Origin: Actomonas aquatica
GTDB taxonomy: Bacteria; Verrucomicrobiota; Verrucomicrobiia; Opitutales; Opitutaceae
Direction of reading: 5' to 3'
Assembly (NCBI RefSeq): GCF_019679435.2
Contig: NZ_CP139781.1
Span: 5,514,001-5,578,000 of the forward strand
Length of the DNA stretch: 64,000 nucleotides
The notes below the pieces were generated by a model. It made no database searches. It was not told where the DNA came from and saw nothing but the letters and a program-made list of their open reading frames with translations. The first letter of the stretch is position 1, and every line of letters begins with the position of its first letter. Below, one piece after another: positions 51,444 to 61,102 of the stretch. Made by a program: the position numbers and the translations under genes.

Positions 51444-51755
51444 TCAGGCGGGGATGAGGTGAGCGGTGGCGACGCCGTCACCTTCTTCGATGGCGTCGAG
51501 GATTTCATCGGCGACGTCTTCGGTGACGCCGCGATACCAGTGACCGGAGGGATAATCGATGACGACGGGACCGTTGACGCAGCAGTTGAGGCAGCCGGTC
51601 ATGGAGACGACGACGCCTTCGAGGCCGCGGTCGTCGACCTCCCCCTGGAGGTATTGCACGAGGGCGAGGGATTCCTTCTTGGCGCAGGCCCCGGCGGGGC
51701 TGCCATTGGCGCGGAAACTACCGCAGACGAAGAGATGATGGGCGGGCGTTTGCAT
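51444..51755 (-). CDS. [2Fe-2S] ferredoxin, thioredoxin-like (Shethna I / clostridial type)
   Basis: A 103-residue ferredoxin with the thioredoxin-like fold found in Azotobacter FeS protein I relatives and Clostridium pasteurianum. It begins HHLFVCGSFRANG with Cys11, has Cys24 in AGACAKK, and carries the second cysteine pair in MTGCLNCCVNG (Cys54 and Cys58, with an extra Cys57), then PVVIDYPSGHWYRGVTEDVA. The four-ligand spacing matches the family. Family members interact with the MoFe protein or act in its assembly and protection; in this operon it is the second electron carrier beside the 4Fe-4S ferredoxin. Confidence 0.92.
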   Translation of the reverse strand: MQTPAHHLFVCGSFRANGSPAGACAKKESLALVQYLQGEVDDRGLEGVVVSMTGCLNCCVNGPVVIDYPSGHWYRGVTEDVADEILDAIEEGDGVATAHLIPA

Positions 51756-51791
51756 GATGATGAATTGGGTGAGCGGGGAGGCGCGGCGGCG

Positions 51792-52298
51792 TTACTTCGC
51801 TTGGTCGCCGAGGACTTCGCGGACGACGTGGCGGTCGAGGTTGAAGAGGCCGCCGGCGCAGTTGGCCTGGCGGGTCTTGTCGAGGAGCTTGTCGGTCCAG
51901 GCTTCCTCTTCGACCTGTTCGAGCAGGAAGGGGTGGAGGAAGGCTTGCGCGGCGTAGTCCTTCTCGGCGAGGGCGAGTTCGTAGAGCGCGTGGATGGCCG
52001 CGGTGTTGGCGCGCTCCAGGTCAAAGGCCGCTTTGGCGACGGCGATGAGATCGGAGAACTTGCTGGTGGGGGCGGGCACGGAGCCGACCTCGGGCGAGAC
52101 GTCACGATCGACGAGGAAGTGGAAGAACTGGTGGGCGTGTTCCTGCTCCTCTGAGGTCTGGACGGTGAAGAGTTTGGCGAAGCCGCTCCAGTTGCGGGCT
52201 TCGCACCAGCAGGCCATGGCGAAGTAGGCTTTGGCGGTGGCAAACTCGCGGTTGCCCTGGGTTTCGAAGGCGGCTTGGAGAGTCGGTGAAATAGCCAT
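51792..52298 (-). CDS. ferritin (bacterial non-haem type)
   Basis: A 168-residue four-helix ferritin. The start MAISPTLQAAFETQGNREF and the ferroxidase-type residues in REFATAKAYFAMACWCEARN, SEEQEHAHQFFHFLVDR (E-E-x-x-H pattern) and LEQVEEEAW match FtnA-like proteins. Some positions differ from the E. coli enzyme: the first helix has Asn-Arg-Glu-Phe and the expected A-site Tyr is shifted. The ATG at 52298 is clear; a longer frame extends upstream through nifB antiparallel codons and is not real. Being inside the nif operon, between nifB and the ferredoxins, it probably buffers iron for the large Fe-S demand of nitrogenase or limits oxidative damage. The role is inference. Confidence 0.9.
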   Translation of the reverse strand: MAISPTLQAAFETQGNREFATAKAYFAMACWCEARNWSGFAKLFTVQTSEEQEHAHQFFHFLVDRDVSPEVGSVPAPTSKFSDLIAVAKAAFDLERANTAAIHALYELALAEKDYAAQAFLHPFLLEQVEEEAWTDKLLDKTRQANCAGGLFNLDRHVVREVLGDQAK

Positions 52299-52354
52299 CG
52301 TGTGCAGATTGTGGATACGTTGAAGAGAAGGACGGGAGGCGGAGGGGCGGCGGT

Positions 52355-53677
52355 TCAGCCGCAGCCGGTGCCGGTGCCTTTGCAGCCGGTGCCACAGGCG
52401 GTGAAGCGGCGTTTGAGGGCGGCGGGCACGGGCTGGTCGGTGAAGACGGCGCGCAGGCCCTCTTCGATGAGGCCCTCCATTTCGAGGACCTCGATGCCGC
52501 GCTGTTCGAGGATGCGCTTGGGCTTGGGACCGGCGGCGGAGACGAGGATGGCGCGGCAGTCGTGGAGGATGTCGGCCATGTCGCCCCAGCGGCCGTCGGC
52601 CGAACCTGGTTCTGGCATGCGGCGCACCTCGTGGAATTTGTAGCCGGAGGGGGTCTCGGTGTCTTGGCGGAAGAGGATGACGCGGGCGGCTTCGCCGAGG
52701 TGCTGGTTGACGAGGGCGCCCTCTTCGCTGGCGACCGCGATGTAGGGGCGTTTGCGCCCGGCCATCACCTTGGCGTTGGCGAAGCGGTTGAGACGGGTCA
52801 TGTCCTCGTTGTCGATGCTCTCGTGAATGAGGCCCACGGCATCGGCGCGGCAGCGGGCGCAGTGGGTCATCTGCGGCAGGTGTTTCTCGCACTGCAGGCG
52901 GGTGCGGATGACATCGAGGTTGGCCGGGGCGGGCAGGTCCTCGAACGCGGCGCCTTTCACCGGAATGAAGGACATGCAGTTCATGAGATCGGCGCCGAGG
53001 TCGGAGACGGTGCGGGCGATGTCGAGGAAGTGGTGGTCGTTGATGCCCGGCATGATGATCGAATTGATCTTCACGATGATGCCGTGCGCCTTGAGCCGCT
53101 GGATGGCATCGAGCTGGCGATCGAGCAGGAGCTTGGCGGCATCGAGTCCGCGCATGGGGCGGCGGCCGTCGCGGATCCAGGCGTAGATGCGGGCGCCGAT
53201 CTCGGGATCGACGGCGTTGAGGGTGATGGTGACGTGGCTGACCTCGAGGGCGGCGAGGTTGTCGATGTGGGGGCCGATGCCGAGGCCGTTGCTGGCGAGG
53301 CAGAGGATCATGTCGGAGTAACGTTTCCGCACGGCGACGAGGGTGGCCATGGTCTCGACCGGATTGGCAAACGGGTCGCCGGGACCGGCGATGCCCACGA
53401 CGGTGAGGTTCTCGTGTTTGGCACGGATCTCCTCGAGGTAGGGCACGGCCTGATCGGGCGGGAGCACGGCGCTGGTGACGCCGGGGCGGCTCTCGTTCAT
53501 GCAGTCGAACTTCCGGTTACAGAAGTTGCACTGGAGGTTGCAGCGCGGGGCGACCGGCAGGTGGACGCGGGCGTGCTGATGGTGGGACTTTTTGTTAAAA
53601 CAGGGGTGGCGGGAGAGGTCGACCTTGGGGCCGAGGGAGGCGGGGGCGTCGCAGGTGGTGGTGGCGGGCGTGTCCAT
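52355..53677 (-). CDS. nifB: FeMo-cofactor biosynthesis protein NifB with fused NifX-like domain
   Basis: A 440-residue radical-SAM enzyme that builds the NifB-co (Fe8S9C) precursor. It starts with HPCFNKKSHHQHARVHLPVA, has the SAM cluster motif CNLQCNFC (Cx3Cx2C) followed by NRKFDCMNESRPGV, GIAGPGDPFANP and MSFIPVKGAAFED, and the HCARCRADA cysteines at the end of the core. Residues about 310-425 form a NifX/NafY-like cofactor-binding domain (PYIAVASEEGALVNQHLGEA, YKFHEVRRMP). The last 14 residues form an unusual Cys/Gly tail, ACGTGCKGTGTGCG. It starts 17 bp after nifN and probably depends on the nifH promoter. Confidence 0.95.
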   Translation of the reverse strand: MDTPATTTCDAPASLGPKVDLSRHPCFNKKSHHQHARVHLPVAPRCNLQCNFCNRKFDCMNESRPGVTSAVLPPDQAVPYLEEIRAKHENLTVVGIAGPGDPFANPVETMATLVAVRKRYSDMILCLASNGLGIGPHIDNLAALEVSHVTITLNAVDPEIGARIYAWIRDGRRPMRGLDAAKLLLDRQLDAIQRLKAHGIIVKINSIIMPGINDHHFLDIARTVSDLGADLMNCMSFIPVKGAAFEDLPAPANLDVIRTRLQCEKHLPQMTHCARCRADAVGLIHESIDNEDMTRLNRFANAKVMAGRKRPYIAVASEEGALVNQHLGEAARVILFRQDTETPSGYKFHEVRRMPEPGSADGRWGDMADILHDCRAILVSAAGPKPKRILEQRGIEVLEMEGLIEEGLRAVFTDQPVPAALKRRFTACGTGCKGTGTGCG

Positions 53678-53694
53678 GTTTAAAAATTCCTGGG

Positions 53695-55110
53695 TCAGAG
53701 ATAGCTGTATCCGATTTCTGAATGCGCCTGCTTGGCTTCGAGCAGGGCGTTGACGATACGGTCGAAGAGTTGCTGGGTGCCGGCGTAGCCGAGCAGTTGG
53801 ATGCGCTGGGCGCCGAGGCGGTCGTGGACCGGGAAGCCGCAGCGCACGAGCGGCACATCGAGCGCGCGGGCGAGTTTGTAGCCCTTGCTGCTGCCGATGA
53901 GCAGGTCGGGCTTAAGCGCGGTGATGCGTTCCTCGATGTCGGCGAAGTCGCTGCCCTCGCGCACCTCGATCCGGTTGGCGAGTTCGGGGGCGTTGGTGAG
54001 GATGGCCTTTTCGAGTCGACCGCTGCGACCGCCGGCGGCGCAGAGCACGGGCACGATGCCGATCTCGGCGAGGAAGATGGCGAGGGAGGCGACGAGATCC
54101 TCCTCGCCGTAGACGATGGCCTTGCGGCCGGAGAGGTATTTGTGGGCGTCGACGTAGGCGTCGACCAAGCGGGCGCGTTCGTGGGCGAGGCGCAGGGGCG
54201 TGGGGCGGCCGGTGAGGTCGGCGAAAACGTCGCTGAGCGCGTCGGTTTGGCGCAGGCCGATGGGCAGGCCGAGGCGGTGCAGGGGCACCTCGCAGCGGCG
54301 GGCCAGATGGGTGCCGGCGGTGGCTTTGGCCCCGGCGAGAACGAGACCGCATTCAATGGCGACGGCGGCGCGACCAAGGGCGCGGAGATCGGTCACGGTG
54401 GTGCCGCCGGTGGGCATGCGTTCGTAGTCGGACCAGGTGCCGCCGTCGAGGGTCTCGCTGTAGTCGGGCACGAGGGTGACCGGGGATTGCCACGCGGCGG
54501 CGAAGTCGCGCAGGTGACGCAGGTCGGCGGGGGAAACCATGCCGGGTAAGAGGGCCGGGGGCGTGGGGGCGTTCAGGCCGGCGCGGGGCGGCAGGGCGAG
54601 GGACTCGACGAGGGCGCGCACGGTGTCGTTAAAACCCTCGGCGTGGGTGCCCTTGTAGCTCGGGGTGGAGACGTGAACGGTGGGTGGACGGGCGAGGCCG
54701 TCGGCGGCGCTTTCGCGGTGATATTCACCGAGCAGCATGGGCATGTTTTCGCCCATGGTTTCAGAGAGGCAGGTGGTGGCGACGCCGACGAGGTCGGGGT
54801 GGTATTGGCGGCCCACGTTGTCGAGCGCGTGGTGGAGATTGCGGCGGCCACCGAAGACGGCGGAGTCTTCGGAAAAGTTGGAGGAGGCGATGTCGACCGG
54901 CTCGCGGAAGTGGGAGATGAGGTAGCGGCGGATGTAGGTCGCGCAGCCCTGGGAGCCGTGGAGGAGCGGCACGGTGCCGGCGATGCCCTTGAAGGCGAGG
55001 CAGGCGCCGAGGGGCGTGCAGAGTTTGCAGGGGTTGGTCGAGGCGGAGGGAAACTCGGGAGTGCCGCCGCGGGGAGTAGGGTGAGCGTGGTCGGGCGGCA
55101 GGGCTTTCAT
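53695..55110 (-). CDS. nifN: nitrogenase cofactor scaffold subunit NifN
   Basis: A 471-residue NifK-like subunit of the NifEN complex, on which the NifB-co precursor is matured. Seen: NPCKLCTPLGACLAFKGIAG and LLHGSQGCATYIRRYLISHF with the cluster cysteines, SEDSAVFGGRRNLHHALDNV, ATTCLSETMGEN, then MPTGGTTVTDLRALGRA. The ATG at 55110 overlaps the nifE stop in an ATGA, giving translational coupling; the longer upstream frame overlaps nifE. It differs from NifK (56551) by lacking the NifK His/Ser residues near the P cluster. Length and residues agree with NifN of group II systems. Confidence 0.95.
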   Translation of the reverse strand: MKALPPDHAHPTPRGGTPEFPSASTNPCKLCTPLGACLAFKGIAGTVPLLHGSQGCATYIRRYLISHFREPVDIASSNFSEDSAVFGGRRNLHHALDNVGRQYHPDLVGVATTCLSETMGENMPMLLGEYHRESAADGLARPPTVHVSTPSYKGTHAEGFNDTVRALVESLALPPRAGLNAPTPPALLPGMVSPADLRHLRDFAAAWQSPVTLVPDYSETLDGGTWSDYERMPTGGTTVTDLRALGRAAVAIECGLVLAGAKATAGTHLARRCEVPLHRLGLPIGLRQTDALSDVFADLTGRPTPLRLAHERARLVDAYVDAHKYLSGRKAIVYGEEDLVASLAIFLAEIGIVPVLCAAGGRSGRLEKAILTNAPELANRIEVREGSDFADIEERITALKPDLLIGSSKGYKLARALDVPLVRCGFPVHDRLGAQRIQLLGYAGTQQLFDRIVNALLEAKQAHSEIGYSYL

Positions 55111-56495
55111 GACCGGGCCTCCTCCAGTTCGAGGTGAGCGGCGCCGGCGCGCCGGGGGACGTAGTTCCAAACCGGACTGGTGACGGTGGCGTGCACCTCG
55201 CGGGCGAAGTTGAGCATGCCGACGAAGCCGGCGAGGCACTCCTTGCGCTCGTGGTTGTGGTCACAGAAACCGATGCCGAGTTTGTAGGCGATGGGGCGTT
55301 CCTTCACGCCGCCGATGAAAAGGTCGACGTCCTGCGCGAGGCAGAACTTGGCGAGCTCGAGCGGGTTGGAGTCGTCGACGATGATGGTGCCGGGATCGCA
55401 CATCTCGCGGAGCTGGTCGTAGTCCTCGGCGTCGCCGGTCTGGGTGCCCACCACGGCGGTGGTCATGCCGATGGTGCGCAGGGCGCGGACGAGGGAGAAG
55501 GCCTTGAAGGCGCCACCGACGTAGACGGCGGCCTTGCGGCCGTTGAGGTCGGCGCGCCAGGCGGAAAGTTGTGGCATGATCTTGGCGACCTCCTCGGCGA
55601 CGAGGGCGCGGGCCTTGTCGAGGAGCTCGGGCGAGTCGAAGAAGCGGGCGGTCTCGTAGAGGGCGGCGGCCATGTCCTCGATGCCGAAGAAGGAGACGCG
55701 TTTGAAGGGCACGCCGTAGTCCTGCTCCATCGACTTGGCGAGGTGGGTCATGGAACCGGAGCATTGCACGAGGTTGAGCTTGGCCCCGTGGCAGCGGCGG
55801 ATGGCGTCGACGCGGCCGTCGCCGGTAATTGTCGCCACAACCTGGATACCGATGCGTTCGAAGTAGTCGCGGATGACCCAGCTTTCTCCGGCGATGTTGA
55901 AGTCGCCCATGAGGTTGATGCTGTGCGGGCCGATGTCGGAGGTGTCGCCGGTGCCAACGAGGTGTTGCACGGCTTCGCAGGCGGCGCGGTAACCGTCCTT
56001 CTTGGTGCCCTTGAAGCCCTCGCTGGCGACGGAGAGCACGGGAATGTTCGTGGCGGCGGCGACGCGTTTGCAGATGGCTTTCACGTCGTCGCCGATGAGA
56101 CCGACGATGCAGGTGGAGTAAACGAAGGCGGCTTTCGGGCCGTGCTGGGCGATGAGGTCGAGCAGGGCGTGCTCGAGTTTTTGTTCTCCGCCGTAGATAA
56201 CATCCAGTTCCTGGAGGTCGGTGGAGAAGGCATTGCGGAAGAGCTGGGGACCAGAGGACTGGGCGCCGCGGATGTCCCAGGTGTAGGCGGCACAACCGAT
56301 GGGGCCGTGCACGATATGGAGCGCGTCGGTGATGGGGTAGAGGACGACGCGGGAGCCACAAAAAACGCAGGCCCGCTGGCTCACCGATCCGGCGACACTG
56401 CCCTTGCCACACTTCACCGGACCGCCGGCCGAGCCGGCCTCAACGATGGAGGCGGCGCGGTCGGGCAGGATGGCGATGTCGGTGGACGCAGGCAT
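55107..56495 (-). CDS. nifE: nitrogenase cofactor scaffold subunit NifE
   Basis: A 462-residue NifD-like subunit of the NifEN scaffold. Seen: RACVFCGSRVVLYPITDALH and VHGPIGCAAYTWDIRGAQSS with cluster ligands, ASEGFKGTKKDGYRAACEAV, STCIVGLIGDDVKAICKRVA, and LVQCSGSMTHLAKSMEQDYG. The RACVFCGSR start is characteristic of NifE and separates it from NifD. It lies 55 bp after nifK and overlaps nifN by 4 nt, so the E-N pair is made in equal amounts. Confidence 0.95.
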   Translation of the reverse strand: MPASTDIAILPDRAASIVEAGSAGGPVKCGKGSVAGSVSQRACVFCGSRVVLYPITDALHIVHGPIGCAAYTWDIRGAQSSGPQLFRNAFSTDLQELDVIYGGEQKLEHALLDLIAQHGPKAAFVYSTCIVGLIGDDVKAICKRVAAATNIPVLSVASEGFKGTKKDGYRAACEAVQHLVGTGDTSDIGPHSINLMGDFNIAGESWVIRDYFERIGIQVVATITGDGRVDAIRRCHGAKLNLVQCSGSMTHLAKSMEQDYGVPFKRVSFFGIEDMAAALYETARFFDSPELLDKARALVAEEVAKIMPQLSAWRADLNGRKAAVYVGGAFKAFSLVRALRTIGMTTAVVGTQTGDAEDYDQLREMCDPGTIIVDDSNPLELAKFCLAQDVDLFIGGVKERPIAYKLGIGFCDHNHERKECLAGFVGMLNFAREVHATVTSPVWNYVPRRAGAAHLELEEARS

Positions 56496-56550
56496 GACGG
56501 GAGCGGATACGGTGAACCGGCGGGCGGATGGACGACCTCAGACGAAGGGA

Positions 56551-57924
56551 TTACTGGACGAGCTCATACCAGGCCTCGGGGCAGTCCCGGTCCTTGCGGT
56601 CCAGGATGACATTGAGGATCTGGTTGATGAGATTGATGGCACCGGCGTAGCCCAGGGTCGGGTAGTAGCGGTGGGCGGCGCGATCGAGGATGGGGAAGCC
56701 GAAGCGGACGAAGGGCACGTCCTCGGTGCGGGCGATGTGTTTGCCGTAGGTGTTGGTGATGAGCAGATCGACCGGCTCGTTCTTCATCCACTGGTGGAGT
56801 TCGAAGAGGTCGGCGTTCTGCTTGATCTTGGCTTCCGGCACCGGGCCATCGAGCAGCTCATGCATGCGCTTTTCGAACTGGTTGCCTGTGGAGCCGGTGA
56901 TGGCGTAGACGGGCTTCATCTCGAGCTCGAGCAGGAGCTGGGTGAGAGCGATGACGTGATCCGGATCACCCGAAACGGCGACGCGCTTGCCGTGGAAGTA
57001 TTGGTGCAGGTCGCTCATGAGATCGACCAGGCGGCCGCGCTCGTTTTCGACCGCCTCGGGGACCTCAACATCGGCGTAGCTGCGGAGCGCGTCGACGAAG
57101 CGGTCGGTGGCGGTCACGCCGATGGGCAACTCGAGGAAGGCGGCGGGCACGTTGCACTTGGACTCGAGGGTGGCGGCGGCGATGTGGGAGGCGAAGTGAC
57201 CGAGGCCGAGGGTGGCGATGTTGTCGCCGGAGGACTTGATCTGCTCCACCGTGGCGCCGCCGCGGGGGAAGAGTTCGTATTCGCCGGTGAGCGGACCGTC
57301 GAGAACGCCGGAGGTGTCGGGGAACATGACGATGTCGACCCCCACGGCGGCGGCGAGGCGCTTGAGTTCGCGCATGTCGGCCGGTTCGACGTAGCCCGGG
57401 AGCACGTTGATCTGGTTCTTGGTTTCGCCGGTCGACTCGCTGAGGTAGTTGACCATGGCGCTGACCATGTTGGCGAAGCCGGTGACGTGGGAGCCGACGA
57501 ACGAAGGCGTGTTGGCGTGGATGACGATCTTGCCCTCGGGCACGGCGCCGGACTCGCGGGCCTTGGCGACGATGGAAGGGATGTCGTCGCCGATGACCTC
57601 GGAGAGGCAGGTGGTGTGCACGGCGACGATGTCGGGGTTGTAGATGGTGAAGATGTTCTTCAGGGCCTGGTTGAGGTTGGCCATGCCGCCGAACACCGAG
57701 GCGCCCTCGGTGAACGAACTGGTGGTGGCCATGACCGGTTCCTTGAAGTGGCGGGTGAGGTGACTGCGGTGGTAGGCGCAGCAGCCTTGGGAGCCGTGAC
57801 TGTGCGGCATGCAACCTTGGATGCCGAGTGAGGCATACATGGCGCCGATGGGCTGACAGGTCTTGGCGGGATTGATGCGCAGGGCCGAGCGGTTGGCGAC
57901 TTCGGCAGTGGTTCCGTCCAACAT
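56551..57924 (-). CDS. nifK: nitrogenase MoFe protein beta chain NifK
   Basis: A 457-residue beta subunit of dinitrogenase. P-cluster ligands are Cys23 (NPAKTCQPIGAMYA), Cys48 in GSQGCCAYHRSHLTRHF and Cys106 in VHTTCLSEVIGDD. Additional marks are TTSSFTEGASVFGGMANLN, GYVEPADMRELKRL and RFGFPILDRA near the end. It lacks the 50- to 60-residue N-terminal extension of Azotobacter-type NifK, as in group II (anaerobe) nitrogenases. An upstream GGAGG ribosome-binding site (minus strand 57935-57939) fits the ATG at 57924. Together with nifD it makes the catalytic heterotetramer; the gap to nifD is 62 bp. Confidence 0.97.
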   Translation of the reverse strand: MLDGTTAEVANRSALRINPAKTCQPIGAMYASLGIQGCMPHSHGSQGCCAYHRSHLTRHFKEPVMATTSSFTEGASVFGGMANLNQALKNIFTIYNPDIVAVHTTCLSEVIGDDIPSIVAKARESGAVPEGKIVIHANTPSFVGSHVTGFANMVSAMVNYLSESTGETKNQINVLPGYVEPADMRELKRLAAAVGVDIVMFPDTSGVLDGPLTGEYELFPRGGATVEQIKSSGDNIATLGLGHFASHIAAATLESKCNVPAAFLELPIGVTATDRFVDALRSYADVEVPEAVENERGRLVDLMSDLHQYFHGKRVAVSGDPDHVIALTQLLLELEMKPVYAITGSTGNQFEKRMHELLDGPVPEAKIKQNADLFELHQWMKNEPVDLLITNTYGKHIARTEDVPFVRFGFPILDRAAHRYYPTLGYAGAINLINQILNVILDRKDRDCPEAWYELVQ

Positions 57925-57986
57925 GATAATTTATCCTCCGATGAGTGGTGCGAGGTGAAGGGGGAGAGAGGCGGGTGAAGCGGGGC

Positions 57987-59765
57987 TTACTCGCCGCAAG
58001 GCGCGTCGGCAGCCGGAGCGGCCTTGGCGGGCTTTTTGACTTTGGCCTGGCCGGCGATGAGTTCGCGGATGGCTTTGTTGGCAGGGTTGTCGATGCCGCG
58101 ACCGAAGGTGTGGGCCGGATCGGCGGGCTTCTTCCACGACGGGGTGACGAGTTGCCACACCTTCGTGTTAATCATGCGGTCGACTTCCTTGTAGAAGTTG
58201 GCCGCGCCGGTGAAGGCGGCGTAGGGGCCGCCGTAGTCGTAGCTGTGGAGCTGCTTGCAGGGGACGCCGAACTTCTCGATGACGAACTTGTCCTTGATGC
58301 CCGAGCCGATGATGTCGGGTTTGTAGAGTTCGATGAGTTTCTCGATCTCGTGGTGGGAGATGTCGTCGATGATGAGGGTCTCCTTGCGCATCTCACGCAT
58401 CATGCCCTCGTAGTCCTTGAAGCTGAATCCGCCGGCTTCGAGCGCGGCGAGTTGCTCGGGGGTCTTGCGGGCCTGGAACTTCTCGGGATCGGCCTCGACT
58501 TCGAGCTCCTCAATGTTGCGCGAGTCGGCGTCGATCTTGATGGAGGGGAGCACGTCGCGGCCCTCGTAGTCGTCGCGGTGAGCGAACTCGTAGCCGGCGG
58601 CGACGGTGAGCATGCCGATGTCCTTGAAGAGGTGCTGGTAGTGGTGGGCGCGGGAGCCACCCACGAACATGGCGGCGGTCTTGCCCTCGCAGCGGGTCTT
58701 GACGTCGGCGATGACGGGGCGGAGTTCGGCCATCTCCTGGGCGATGACTTCCTCGACGCGATCGGTGAGCTGCTTGTCCTGGAAGTAGGCGGCGATCTTG
58801 CGCAGGGACTTGGCGGACTGCTCGGCGCCGATGAAGTTCACCTTGATCCACGGCACGCCGTATTTGGTCTCCATCATCTCGGCCATGTAGTTGATCGAGC
58901 GGTGGCACATGACGACGTTGAGGTCGGCGGTGTGGCACTTGCAGATCTGGTCGTAGGTGACGTCGCCGGAGAGCGTAGCGGTAACGTGGATACCGCACTT
59001 CTTCAGCAGGGTGTCGATGGCCCAGGCGTCGCCGCCGATGTTGTATTCACCGAGGACGTTGATGCGGAAGGGCTCGGGGTCGGGCTCGTCGAGCAGGCCG
59101 ACCATGTGCTTAAACACGCCGTTGTTGGCGATGTGGTGACCGGCGGATTGGGAGACGCCCTTGTAGCCCTCGCAGGAGAAGCCGAAGACATTGATGCCGA
59201 GCTCCTTCTTGGCTTCGCGGCAAACGGAGTGAATGTCGTCGCCGATGAGTCCGACCGGGCAGGTGGCGTAGACCGCAATGGCCTTGGGTTTGAAGATCTC
59301 GTAGGCCTCGCGGATGGCGGCGGCCAGTTTCTTCTCTCCGCCGAAGATGATCTCACTCTCCATCATGTCGGTGGACATGGCGTATTGGAGGAAGTTGATC
59401 GGCTGGTCGGGGCGCTGCTGGGCGAGGTTGCGGCGGGTGAGCCAGGAGTAGTAGCCGCAGCCGATGGGGCCGTGGGTGATGTGGAGGATGTCGTGGATGG
59501 GGCCGATGACCACGCCGCGGCAGCCGGCGTAGGTGCAGCCGCGTTGGGTGATGATGCCCGGCACGGTGCGGGTGTTGGCGCCGATCTCGGGCGGCGCGCT
59601 GGGGTCGTTGACCAGCATCTGCTTGGAGCGCTTTTTGAGGGTCTTCGACGGATAGATTTTGAGCATCTCTTCGCGCACCGCCGCCGGATCGGGCAGGGTG
59701 GCGGTGGGGACGGGAAAACCGTCGGAGTCGCTGCCCGGAACGGGCTCTTCGTTGAAATCAGACAT
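57987..59765 (-). CDS. nifD: nitrogenase MoFe protein alpha chain NifD
   Basis: A 592-residue alpha subunit. P-cluster ligands are Cys77 (QRGCTYAGCRG), Cys103 (HGPIGCGYYSW) and Cys169 (YATCPVGLIGDD). FeMo-cofactor ligands are Cys287 (MCHRSINYMAEMM) and His507 (LHSYDYGGPYAAF). A charged insertion at about residues 403-465 (GRDVLPSIKIDADSRNIEEL and following) is the mark of clostridial, group II proteins, and explains the length over Azotobacter NifD (492). A C-terminal Ala/Lys tail is also extra. Start 59765 (MSDFNEEPVP) is preferred over the ATG 39 bp upstream; neither has a strong ribosome-binding site. No nifI genes are present between nifH and nifD, where anaerobes commonly have them. Confidence 0.96.
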   Translation of the reverse strand: MSDFNEEPVPGSDSDGFPVPTATLPDPAAVREEMLKIYPSKTLKKRSKQMLVNDPSAPPEIGANTRTVPGIITQRGCTYAGCRGVVIGPIHDILHITHGPIGCGYYSWLTRRNLAQQRPDQPINFLQYAMSTDMMESEIIFGGEKKLAAAIREAYEIFKPKAIAVYATCPVGLIGDDIHSVCREAKKELGINVFGFSCEGYKGVSQSAGHHIANNGVFKHMVGLLDEPDPEPFRINVLGEYNIGGDAWAIDTLLKKCGIHVTATLSGDVTYDQICKCHTADLNVVMCHRSINYMAEMMETKYGVPWIKVNFIGAEQSAKSLRKIAAYFQDKQLTDRVEEVIAQEMAELRPVIADVKTRCEGKTAAMFVGGSRAHHYQHLFKDIGMLTVAAGYEFAHRDDYEGRDVLPSIKIDADSRNIEELEVEADPEKFQARKTPEQLAALEAGGFSFKDYEGMMREMRKETLIIDDISHHEIEKLIELYKPDIIGSGIKDKFVIEKFGVPCKQLHSYDYGGPYAAFTGAANFYKEVDRMINTKVWQLVTPSWKKPADPAHTFGRGIDNPANKAIRELIAGQAKVKKPAKAAPAADAPCGE

Positions 59766-59849
59766 GGTGCAGTCCGTTGGTGTGGAGGTGTGGAAAGGGA
59801 GCACGCCCGGCGGGGGCGCGGAGGGAAGGATGCGGGAGCGAGGTGTCGC

Positions 59850-60686
<837 letters not shown>

Positions 60687-60742
60687 TTATTGGAAGCTGC
60701 GGTGCGGGTTCGGAAGTGACTCGCACTCGTGCTTTCTCTTTT

Positions 60743-60758
60743 AGCTTCGCCGGTGCCA
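60743..60758 (-). promoter_or_regulatory. sigma-54 promoter of the nif operon
   Basis: On the minus strand reads TGGCACCGGCGAAGCT, with GG and GC exactly 10 nt apart; the -24 half is perfect and the -12 half is AAGC instead of TTGC. The ATG of nifH is 66 nt downstream. NifA, encoded nearby, would be the activator. Confidence 0.78.
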
Positions 60759-60853
60759 GAGCGTTTTACGGCCGGGCGGGAGAGGTGTAAGTGGCGTGGG
60801 GGTAGTGGGATAAAAATTAGGATTTTGAAAAGGGGCTGATTTCGCGGCTGCGC

Positions 60854-60893
60854 GTTTCCTACATTTTGGTAGGAAACGGGTGGTAGGACCTAC
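60854..60893. promoter_or_regulatory. palindromic operator candidates upstream of nifH promoter
   Basis: A perfect 9-bp inverted repeat GTTTCCTAC-n6-GTAGGAAAC (60854-60877), followed 5 bp later by a smaller palindrome GTAGG-a-CCTAC (60883-60893) and another GTAGGA half at 60900. The block lies about 96-135 bp upstream of the -24 element, the usual place for an enhancer. No TGT-N10-ACA NifA site was found anywhere in 60678-61102. Confidence 0.6.
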
Positions 60894-61060
60894 GTGAGGG
60901 TAGGATCGGGCGGGGAGTGCGGGTGGGGGAGTCGAGTGTATCCAGTAAATGGGCACGGGTAGGTCCGGAATGCATGGAATTGATGACGAAGCGGCGTGCC
61001 TTGTCCAAGGGGCGGCAGATGTTGGCATCGGCTTGCGCTGCGGTGTCGTGCGGACCTAGG

Positions 61061-61082
61061 CGGTGGGTGGTTTTTCCCACCG
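61061..61082 (+). promoter_or_regulatory. stem-loop just before the YecH-like gene
   Basis: Perfect 7-bp arms CGGTGGG / CCCACCG around an 8-nt T-rich loop, 20 bp before the ATG at 61103. It could be an operator or a 5' leader hairpin. A TTGGCATCGGCTTGCG sequence upstream resembles sigma-54 but has wrong spacing. The rest of 60894-61060 shows nothing I can name. Confidence 0.45.
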
Positions 61083-61102
61083 GTCCTCAACCCTCACCTG
61101 AT

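Noticed and set aside
51227-51508. N-terminal extension of NifV
   Set aside because: It overlaps the 58-residue ferredoxin gene in another frame; conserved NifV sequence begins only at 51226.
61020-61035. TTGGCATCGGCTTGCG before the YecH-like gene as a sigma-54 promoter
   Set aside because: The GG to GC distance is 9 nt instead of 10 and sigma-54 spacing is strict; kept only as a remark.
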